A stretch of 24,545 nucleotides of DNA from Sulfuriflexus sp032250955. GTDB lineage: Bacteria > Pseudomonadota > Gammaproteobacteria > AKS1. Positions 15,226 to 21,655 of the stretch are shown here, piece after piece. The translations under genes and the position numbers were made by a program. The notes under the pieces were generated by a model. The model worked only from the letters and a program-made list of their open reading frames with translations. It searched no databases and was not told the DNA's origin. Within the stretch, counting starts at the first letter, position 1, and every line of letters begins with the position of its first letter. The stretch is taken from positions 1-24,545 of the forward strand of contig NZ_JAVVES010000045.1 in the NCBI RefSeq assembly GCF_032250955.1. Direction: 5' to 3'.

Positions 15226-16425
15226 ATGAGCATTATTTCTCCCCGCACGCTCTCGGAATTGCAGGCCGTGCAGAAGCTGATAAACGAGACCGGTCGCACG
15301 CTCAGCGACCATGACTACCGCGCGCAGTACCATGTTGACCTTAGCCCGCTCGGCTGGCATGTCGGCCACTGCGCCTTCCTGGAAACCTTCTGGCTGCGTG
15401 AAACACTGCTCGGTGATGACAGCGATACCGCGGGCCATCATGAATTGTATTTCCCGGAAAACCTGCCCAAGCCGCAACGGGGGCCAGCCCTGCCGGAACA
15501 ACAGGCCCATATCGACTGGTGCGAACAACTACAGGCAGAAAACCGCGCGCTTATGCAGAACCCGCCGACCGCACTGCGCGAACAGGCGGTCACCCGCAAC
15601 GACTACCTGGCGAGGTTTCTGCTCCAGCATCACGCCCAGCATTACGAGACCATGATCATGGTCCTGAGCCAAGGCCAGTTGAAAGGCTCGCAGCATGACT
15701 TTGCGGTTCAACACAAGCTCCGTGCCGCGTTGCCCGCAAACGATATGCTGGAACTGGATAGCGGCGATTACCGCATTGGTTATGCCGGCGGCGTCGATGC
15801 CTTTGATAATGAACTGCCAGCACAGACCGTTTTCATTCACAACACATCACTCGCCAGGCATCCTGTCAGTAACGCCAACTGGCTGGCCTTTATGGACGAT
15901 GGCGGCTATACGCAAGCGCGTTTCTGGTCAGCAGATGGCTGGCAGTGGCGGTGTGAAAACAATATCGAGCACCCGGAGCAATGGCGGCAGAACACCCGGG
16001 GTGACTGGTTTACTGTCACTTACGACGGCGCGCATGAGCTGGCCGCGAACGACGCCGTGAGCGGCGTCAATTATTACGAAGCAAATGCCTTTGTAAGCTG
16101 GTTGCGCGCGACCGATGCCAACTTCCGCTCCGCCTGCTTGCCGCATGAGTATGCCCTGGAGGCCGCCCAACAACAGGGCGGCCTGGAAGGCAGCGGGCAG
16201 GTATGGGAATGGTGCGCCAATACATTTCATCCCTATGCGGGCTTCAAGGCCTTCCCCTATGATAATTATTCCCGGCCATGGTTTGATGGCAAACACTACA
16301 CGCTACGCGGCAGCAGCCCTTATACGCAGGCCACCATCAAGCGGCCAAGCTTCCGTAATTTTTATAACCCAGACAAGCGGCATATTTTCTCCGGCCTGCG
16401 CCTGACTTTAGCTTTAGCTCTATAA
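15226..16425 (+). CDS. egtB: Ergothioneine synthase EgtB (iron-dependent sulfoxide synthase)
   Basis: EgtB uses non-heme iron and oxygen to join hercynine to a thiol (gamma-glutamylcysteine or cysteine) as a sulfoxide. The 399-residue protein has an N-terminal DinB-like helical domain with iron-ligand histidines: GWHVGH (His45/His48) and HHAQHYE, giving the H-x3-H pair His135/His139. A C-terminal formylglycine-generating-enzyme-like domain (about 170-395) follows, with HPVSNANWLAFMDDGGY, SGQVWEWCANTFHPY and RNFYNPDKRHIFSGLRL. The ATG is two bases after the egtC stop and has only a weak ribosome site, consistent with translational coupling. egtE (the final C-S lyase) and egtA are not in the window. 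Confidence 0.95.
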   Translation: MSIISPRTLSELQAVQKLINETGRTLSDHDYRAQYHVDLSPLGWHVGHCAFLETFWLRETLLGDDSDTAGHHELYFPENLPKPQRGPALPEQQAHIDWCEQLQAENRALMQNPPTALREQAVTRNDYLARFLLQHHAQHYETMIMVLSQGQLKGSQHDFAVQHKLRAALPANDMLELDSGDYRIGYAGGVDAFDNELPAQTVFIHNTSLARHPVSNANWLAFMDDGGYTQARFWSADGWQWRCENNIEHPEQWRQNTRGDWFTVTYDGAHELAANDAVSGVNYYEANAFVSWLRATDANFRSACLPHEYALEAAQQQGGLEGSGQVWEWCANTFHPYAGFKAFPYDNYSRPWFDGKHYTLRGSSPYTQATIKRPSFRNFYNPDKRHIFSGLRLTLALAL

Positions 16426-16757
16426 TCTTCTCTTATATCTGTGTCGCCAGGCCCTTGAGGACCATACCGGTATAACCAACAACGCCGATAATCTTACCGC
16501 CCTCGATCAAGCCTCTGCATAGCGCACATCTCGGCGACGTACCGTTGGCTTTACGCCATATCACTTTGTTTTTTCGATATATCTATCCCGGAAACGGGAG
16601 GTGGACAGCCTGGGCATAACGCTAACCCTTTCGCAAAAATGACTCGCGGACACCCCATATGCCTGCTAGGATTGTGGGAAATAAAACACAAAAACTCAAA
16701 TGTGATAGACAGACGCCTGTCTTTTGCCGTGAAAGGCAGAATTCTGTCTATATCACT
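16426..16757. other. Junction between chromosome and cassette array
   Basis: No intact gene lies between egtB and the first cassette gene. The stretch holds the possible minus-strand remnant (16433-16582). It also has a CATAACGCTAACCC segment at 16614-16627 that resembles R''-type integron boxes but has no convincing partner. At 16702-16756 there is a long imperfect palindrome ending one base before the first core site. GC content falls visibly across it. No integrase gene or recognisable attI was found. Confidence 0.45.
16433..16582 (-). pseudogene. Possible remnant of a minus-strand gene (C-terminal fragment)
   Basis: On the minus strand, a stop-to-stop frame of 49 codons (upstream stop at 16583-16585, terminal TAA at 16433-16435) reads like a protein C-terminus. 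It has a CALC pair and then GGKIIGVVGYTGMVLKG. It has no ATG, and I do not recognise the family. Codon use is chromosomal rather than cassette-like. It could be a degraded gene at the edge of the cassette array, or chance. Confidence 0.25.
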
Positions 16758-16764
16758 GTTAACG
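16702..16764 (+). other. Palindrome and core site at the 5' boundary of cassette 1
   Basis: GTGAT plus AGACAGA (16702-16713) pairs with TCTGTCTATATCAC (16743-16756). An inner GCC/GGC stem makes one long imperfect hairpin. GTTAACG follows at 16758-16764, serving as core site. A clean R'' box for an upstream cassette is missing, so this is a weaker attC candidate than the three that follow; it could be an attI-like or degenerate site. Confidence 0.4.
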
Positions 16765-17267
16765 GCTTAAAAGGAACGCAAATGCCCACTGTCGAAATCG
16801 AATGGAAAAAGTACAACAACTTTTTTGATCTTTGGCGGGCACACAGACAAGATACCAAGCTGCTCTACGTAATTGGGGAACAACACCATTGCTATGTTGG
16901 CTCCATCGGCTCACGTGATGGGGCACAGGGTCTTGGAACTCGATATCAGTGGCAATACGTTAATCGGGCACGCTCAATATACGGTGCAGAGGAGTCAGCG
17001 GGCCAGGTTTCGTACGCTGGGATCTTCAAGAATCCAGAGCAAGTAAATGGCCAGCTAATTCTGGCCGCAGAGGCACTTACTCAAAACGGTTGTGTTACAA
17101 AACTTGGTCCACAGGCGGTGTTATTTGATCCAGAGGACCTAATTGAAGGCGTGGACGTAATTCATAGTGGCGAAGTACCAGACTTCCTTCAATAGAGCAG
17201 CCGCTAACAAGGCGCTCGTTCGGACACAAACTACGCTGCGCTTCGTTTGCGCCGCACAGCTTGTTCG
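16759..17267 (+). mobile_element. Integron gene cassette 1
   Basis: The core GTTAACGGCT at 16758-16767 and the box AGCCGCTAAC at 17199-17208 are reverse complements at 9 of 10 positions, as expected for the two ends of one cassette. The unit is 509 bases with one gene whose ATG is about 23 bases from the 5' end, a typical cassette layout. Confidence 0.65.
16782..17195 (+). CDS. Cassette-encoded hypothetical protein, possibly GIY-YIG-like
   Basis: This 137-residue soluble protein starts at ATG 16782, chosen because AAGGA lies about 6 bases upstream. The longer opening from 16659 would run through the palindrome and core site. Residues LLYVIGEQHHCYVGSIG (about 28-44), followed by GLGTRYQWQYVNRARSIYG, resemble the two beta strands and arginine-bearing helix of a GIY-YIG nuclease (YVI ... 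YVGS ... R). A catalytic glutamate could be supplied further on, but I cannot place it. The likeness is short, so a nuclease role is a guess. The gene is the sole occupant of cassette 1. Confidence 0.6.
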   Translation: MPTVEIEWKKYNNFFDLWRAHRQDTKLLYVIGEQHHCYVGSIGSRDGAQGLGTRYQWQYVNRARSIYGAEESAGQVSYAGIFKNPEQVNGQLILAAEALTQNGCVTKLGPQAVLFDPEDLIEGVDVIHSGEVPDFLQ

Positions 17268-17273
17268 TTAGCG
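17202..17273 (+). other. attC site 1 (72 bp)
   Basis: R'' CGCTAAC (17202-17208) and R' GTTAGCG (17267-17273) bound an imperfect palindrome. Internal pairings include GGCG (17211-17214) with CGCC (17250-17253), and CAAAC (17227-17231) with GTTTG (17245-17249). The tip is CGCTGCGCTTC-like. Size, orientation and position directly after a stop codon fit an integron recombination site. Confidence 0.7.
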
Positions 17274-17991
17274 CCAATAATTTAAGGACACATTATGCCC
17301 TACCAAGTAAGCCTTAATGGGAAGACGCTTATTCTCACGAAGAGTGATAATGGAGATCTTCTGAAAATTACGGATGTGCGAAATTCAATTGAGCAAAAAA
17401 CGAGGATGCTCGTAATAGATAAGATAACAATTGGAGACGAATCAGGTGATTCTGTAGATATAAATTCAATAAGTGATGAGGAATTATCGCATCTATTGGA
17501 CACACAAGAGGCGCATTATCTGGATGTATTAAAAGAGTCTATAAGTGATGCTCAAGTTACTAATGCAATATCTGAGTGGCCAATAAGTAAAGTCGAAGAA
17601 GCATGTAGATATATTTTATTAACAACTGAGTCTAATCCAACAGGTATTGATATAAAAGAACGTATCGAGATTATAACTACCGAAGTTGTTTATGGTGTAA
17701 ATATTTTCCGCGACATTTTTGCCAGTGTCCGTGATTTTGTCGGCGGAAGAAGCAATGCTATGCAGAAAGTGCTTCGAGATGCGCGCAAGACATGCCTCGC
17801 AGAGCTTAAAAGGGAGGCACTTATGGTTGGTGCGGATGCAATTATCGCTGTCAAGCTAGACTACAGCAGTATTCCAGGTAAAAACTCCAACATGTTAATG
17901 CTTGCCGCATCTGGCACAGCGGTTAAGATTGATCAAAGCGCTAATAATGCGCCCAAGCTGACGAAGTAAACGGCGCGGCTTATTAAATACG
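17268..17991 (+). mobile_element. Integron gene cassette 2
   Basis: It opens with (G)TTAGCGC at 17267-17274 and closes with GCGCTAAT at 17938-17945, complementary at 7 of 8 positions. The single gene starts about 27 bases inside. Length is 724 bases. Confidence 0.6.
17295..17969 (+). CDS. YbjQ/UPF0145-family protein with extra N-terminal domain
   Basis: Of its 224 residues, the C-terminal 100 match the YbjQ (UPF0145, DUF74) family: GVNIFRDIFASVRDFVGGRS, then KVLRDARKTCLAELKREA, then GADAIIAVKLDYSSI and a final MLMLAASGTAVKI strand. YbjQ proteins are usually about 105 residues and form pentamers; their function is not settled. Residues 1-115 are an unrelated hydrophilic domain (LNGKTLILTKSDNGDLLKIT, later ISDEELSHLLDTQEAHYL) that I do not recognise. 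The ATG has AAGGA six bases upstream. Codon use is AT-rich, unlike the chromosome. The last eleven codons overlap attC 2. Confidence 0.8.
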   Translation: MPYQVSLNGKTLILTKSDNGDLLKITDVRNSIEQKTRMLVIDKITIGDESGDSVDINSISDEELSHLLDTQEAHYLDVLKESISDAQVTNAISEWPISKVEEACRYILLTTESNPTGIDIKERIEIITTEVVYGVNIFRDIFASVRDFVGGRSNAMQKVLRDARKTCLAELKREALMVGADAIIAVKLDYSSIPGKNSNMLMLAASGTAVKIDQSANNAPKLTK

Positions 17992-17997
17992 TTATAC
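17939..17997 (+). other. attC site 2 (59 bp), overlapping the 3' end of the YbjQ gene
   Basis: R'' CGCTAAT (17939-17945) and R' GTTATAC (17991-17997) enclose AATAA (17943-17947) pairing with TTATT (17980-17984), and GCGCC (17949-17953) pairing with GGCGC (17972-17976). R'' lies within coding sequence, before the TAA at 17967-17969. Its match to the start of cassette 2 supports it more than its secondary structure does. Confidence 0.55.
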
Positions 17998-18048
17998 GGC
18001 AGCTGAAACGGCTGTACAATTCCTAAAAAAATAACGATTGAGGCGAAT

Positions 18049-20325
18049 ATGGAATTTTGGTTATTAATAGGAGGTGCAGTAATTTTGTACTACGTCATTA
18101 AAGCAATGGCAACGTCCTCAAAACAACAAGCTCAGGAGAATAATAGACCAAGTTCCGAAAATGAAATCCGAGTATCCATGACTACGAGTAATCAGGTGGT
18201 AGCGAACAGTAGTCGTGATGATGACGACGATCTGGCTACCTTCAGAATTTCTTATGGCTATGAAGAGGAAAAAAGCAAAAACAAAACGCTGGGGAAATGG
18301 ATAAAATATGGTGAATCCATCACCCTAAAGGGACAAACATTTACTGGCGGTAATTTTTATTTTGGTGGAAAGCTCAGCTCATTAGACGGATATGGAACGG
18401 AAGCCTCATTGGTTGACGATTCGCTAAAAATTGAAAACAATCCGTCAAGTTATGAAGATGAAAGTTTAGGATATTGGCCTAAATTTATCTCACTCACACC
18501 TAAAGGGCGTGGAGCTTTCCTTAGCTGGCTATCCGGCAATAGAAGTGATCCAGAGACACCTTTGGGTTATGTGTTTATTTATTTCTATGGCCTTGAAAGG
18601 CGCATTACTGTTGATTCAATTAAACAGGCAGTAGATGACGTAGAATTTAAATCGTTGTTTGACGAAATTCTACGATTAAAAGGCATTTACGGCAGTAGTC
18701 GCTCTTTTTCAAATTATTCCACACGTCTTTTAGAAATCATGTGTTTACTACGCCCTCACGTAGTGTCACATCCAGAACTTGAAAAAACACCTCAAAGGGA
18801 TTCTCTGCTATTTAAACATCGCCTTGCTGCAACGGTAAACGAAAAAAAACCCGTTCCCACTGAACTGGCATTGGCATGGATTCGGTTTTATCCGGATTAT
18901 AATCTGAAGAAACCAGCACGGCGTTGTGGTTATGAATTCAGCCAGATGTTTACACGCCTCTATAACAAAAAATATGGGGACGGCATTGTCGTCAAACCCA
19001 ATAAAACACGATTAAAGATAGAGTATCATCCTGCTAGCTCTTCTTTACGTGGAATATCATTTCCTCAACAGGATCTTCCCGACCCAAGTAATTTGAAAGG
19101 TCCTGTAAATAAACTTATTGCCATCGCAGATGAATGTACGGCTGAATTAGATGCTTATAGTCGTTATCTAGCTAAGCCCGATACGTCAAGCACGGATATT
19201 GAAGCTGTTTTGTTACTGCCTGACGATCTTAGTGATTTGGGAGCTACGCTAGGATTAGGAAAGTTTAAGAAATGGGCGGATGATGCCATTTCAACAAAAA
19301 ATGGTCTGGTGAGTGTTGAGGAATTCTGGACATATACCAAATCGCCTTTACCAGCCAAGATCAATAAAAAGGAAGCTGAGTTAATCCAGAATCTTGCACA
19401 AAAAGCCGGTTATGGCATAGCACCCGATACACGTTACCATCACGCTAAGACGAGCGCAGATGGAAAGCTGGTTCTATTTCCTGAAGGACACGGGAAATAC
19501 TTTGAACCATCCAAAGCATTTAGTGAAATGGGTATGGCATTGCGCCTAGGAGCTATGGTTGCCACGATTGATTCACATGTCGATCAGGCGGAATTGCATT
19601 CATTAACTCAGCTCATTGACCACGATACTATTCTATCGCCTACCGAAAAACGATCATTACATGCCTATCTGGTGTGGAGACTTAATACGCCTTTAAATGT
19701 CACGGGCTTAAAAGCCAGAGTGGAATTACTCGGCAAAACAGAAAAAGCAGCCGTTAGCCGTATACTGGTCGGTGTTGCGATGGCCGATGGAAAAATTGAT
19801 CCGGAAGAAATCAAACAGCTTGAAAAGCTCTATACCTTGCTAGGTCTGGATAAAGCTCTCGTTACTGGAGACATTCATGGAGTGTCATCTAGTAAATCTG
19901 GAGTGCGACCCGTCAGCCCTCAGTCAGAAACTATTTCTCCTGCTTCCACTTCATTCCATCTCGATGAAAGTATTCTCGCAATACATGAATCGGAAACCAA
20001 GGATGTACAAAGCATGTTAGGCGCCATATTCGTGGAGGACGAAACCGCAGGTGAATCCGATGACTCAGCTACGGATAGCACTGCTGTAGAGGAAGAAAGC
20101 GGAATTGATAAACAGCATTATGCTTTGTTTGAAAGCCTGATACGAAAAGATAAATGGACTCGTGAAGAAGTAGAAGCAATGTGTCGTGATACCGGATTGT
20201 TGGTTAGCGGAGCATTGGAAACTATTAATGACTGGTCATTTGATAAAGTGGATGCAGCTGTGCTTGAAGAGGATGGTGACGCTATTTATGTCGACCAGGA
20301 AATCGTAGAAGAGATAGAAGGTTAA
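18049..20325 (+). CDS. sngA: Membrane-anchored TerB-N/TerB/TerB-C protein (Shango SngA)
   Basis: This 758-residue protein begins with one membrane helix (FWLLIGGAVILYYVIKAMA) and a polar linker. Next comes a TerB-N domain (about 65-270) with the pattern GGNFYFGGKL, LGYWPKFISLTPKGRGAFL and FIYFYGLERR. A TerB helical domain follows at about 485-600, with repeated acidic helices (TIDSHVDQAELHSLTQL and VAMADGKIDPEEIKQLEKLY). The C-terminal TerB-C-like segment (about 685-758) comes after a Ser/Thr/Asp-rich linker. TerB domains are linked to metal or stress sensing at membranes. Directly followed by an ATPase and a helicase, it matches SngA of the Shango anti-phage system. GAGG five bases upstream supports the ATG. 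It is very AT-rich relative to the chromosome. Confidence 0.82.
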   Translation: MEFWLLIGGAVILYYVIKAMATSSKQQAQENNRPSSENEIRVSMTTSNQVVANSSRDDDDDLATFRISYGYEEEKSKNKTLGKWIKYGESITLKGQTFTGGNFYFGGKLSSLDGYGTEASLVDDSLKIENNPSSYEDESLGYWPKFISLTPKGRGAFLSWLSGNRSDPETPLGYVFIYFYGLERRITVDSIKQAVDDVEFKSLFDEILRLKGIYGSSRSFSNYSTRLLEIMCLLRPHVVSHPELEKTPQRDSLLFKHRLAATVNEKKPVPTELALAWIRFYPDYNLKKPARRCGYEFSQMFTRLYNKKYGDGIVVKPNKTRLKIEYHPASSSLRGISFPQQDLPDPSNLKGPVNKLIAIADECTAELDAYSRYLAKPDTSSTDIEAVLLLPDDLSDLGATLGLGKFKKWADDAISTKNGLVSVEEFWTYTKSPLPAKINKKEAELIQNLAQKAGYGIAPDTRYHHAKTSADGKLVLFPEGHGKYFEPSKAFSEMGMALRLGAMVATIDSHVDQAELHSLTQLIDHDTILSPTEKRSLHAYLVWRLNTPLNVTGLKARVELLGKTEKAAVSRILVGVAMADGKIDPEEIKQLEKLYTLLGLDKALVTGDIHGVSSSKSGVRPVSPQSETISPASTSFHLDESILAIHESETKDVQSMLGAIFVEDETAGESDDSATDSTAVEEESGIDKQHYALFESLIRKDKWTREEVEAMCRDTGLLVSGALETINDWSFDKVDAAVLEEDGDAIYVDQEIVEEIEG

Positions 20326-20329
20326 ACTT

Positions 20330-21655
20330 ATGGAAAAACGTATCCGGTTAAAGGAACGTGATGCAATCATTCAATCACTGAAATCTGGTGTGACTCCCAA
20401 AATTGGAATTCAGCATATTCAGGTAGGACGAAGCAATGAAGTCAAAGCGTTGTATAAGGACATTGAAAGAATCTCTCAAGGTGGCGCTGCATTCAGGCTT
20501 ATCGTTGGTGATTATGGCTCAGGGAAAACATTTTTTCTGAGCGTGGTACGTTCCATTGCTCTTGAAAAGAAACTGGTTACGGTCAATGCGGATCTTTCAC
20601 CGGATCGGCGTATACACGCTTCTTCAGGGCAGGCACGGAATCTTTATTCCGAGCTTATGAGGAATCTGGCAACCCGTAATAAACCGGATGGAAATGCATT
20701 ATCCAGTGTCGTAGAGCGGTTTGTAACTCAGGCTCGTAAAGAAGCAGATGAAAAGAACACCGATGTTTCAACAGTAATTCATCAAAAACTAGCGTCCTTG
20801 TCAGAACTGGTTGGCGGATATGATTTTGCAAAAGTTATTGATGCTTACTGGAACGGCCATGAGCAGGATAACGAAGAGTTAAAATCAAATTCGATTCGTT
20901 GGTTACGTGCTGAATACACTACTAAGACAGATGCTAGAAGGGATCTTGATGTCAGAACGATTATTTCTGATAACTCGTTTTATGATGCGTTAAAGCTTAT
21001 GAGCCTATTTGTACGTCAGGCGGGCTACGAAGGCTTACTCGTCAATCTGGATGAGATGGTCAATCTTTATAAATTAAGCAGCACACAAGCACGTACATCT
21101 AACTATGAGCAGATTCTACGGATACTCAATGATTGCCTTCAGGGGTCAGCTGAGTATCTTGGGTTTCTCTTGGGTGGAACGCCGGATTTTTTATTAGATC
21201 CCCGCAGAGGATTATATAGCTATGAAGCACTACAATCCCGTTTAGCTGAAAACAGCTTTGCACAGCGAGCAGGTGTTATTGATTATTCCTCTCCAGCACT
21301 TCATCTAGCGAGCTTAACACCGGAGGAACTTTATATACTCCTGAAGAACCTTCGTCATGTATTTGCTGAAGGTGATACTTCTAAATATCTAGTGCCTGAT
21401 GATGCTCTCAAATCCTTTCTACACCATTGTAGCCAGACTATCGGGGATGCCTATTTCCGTACACCAAGAAATACCATCAAAGCATTTTTAGATATGCTGG
21501 CAGTCTTAGAGCAAAATCCTTCTATGCAATGGTCGCAGTTAGTTCAATCTATTGCGATTGAGGATGATCGACCAAGTGATACAGATGAAATTATGGTGGA
21601 CGAAGAGACAGGTGAAATTCTGAATTCTGATGGACTAGCTGATTTCAAATTATGA
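20330..21655 (+). CDS. sngB: P-loop ATPase, DUF2791/BrxD-like (Shango SngB)
   Basis: This 441-residue ATPase has Walker A GDYGSGKT at 60-67 and Walker B LLVNLDE at 236-242, followed by NYEQILRILNDCLQG and FLLGGTPDFLLDPRRGLYSYEALQSRL. These are features of the DUF2791 group, which also contains BrxD of BREX type 2. The C-terminus (about 325-420) is a small helical lid ending in an acidic tail. It begins four bases after sngA and ends in an ATGA overlap with the helicase gene, so the three proteins are made together. It probably powers or loads the helicase; that is inference from paired occurrence. No BREX pglZ, pglX or pglW gene is present. Confidence 0.85.
   Translation: MEKRIRLKERDAIIQSLKSGVTPKIGIQHIQVGRSNEVKALYKDIERISQGGAAFRLIVGDYGSGKTFFLSVVRSIALEKKLVTVNADLSPDRRIHASSGQARNLYSELMRNLATRNKPDGNALSSVVERFVTQARKEADEKNTDVSTVIHQKLASLSELVGGYDFAKVIDAYWNGHEQDNEELKSNSIRWLRAEYTTKTDARRDLDVRTIISDNSFYDALKLMSLFVRQAGYEGLLVNLDEMVNLYKLSSTQARTSNYEQILRILNDCLQGSAEYLGFLLGGTPDFLLDPRRGLYSYEALQSRLAENSFAQRAGVIDYSSPALHLASLTPEELYILLKNLRHVFAEGDTSKYLVPDDALKSFLHHCSQTIGDAYFRTPRNTIKAFLDMLAVLEQNPSMQWSQLVQSIAIEDDRPSDTDEIMVDEETGEILNSDGLADFKL

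Noticed and set aside
16659..16781. Longer start for the cassette 1 gene
   Set aside because: The extension would translate the palindrome and core site; the ATG at 16782 has a proper ribosome binding site.
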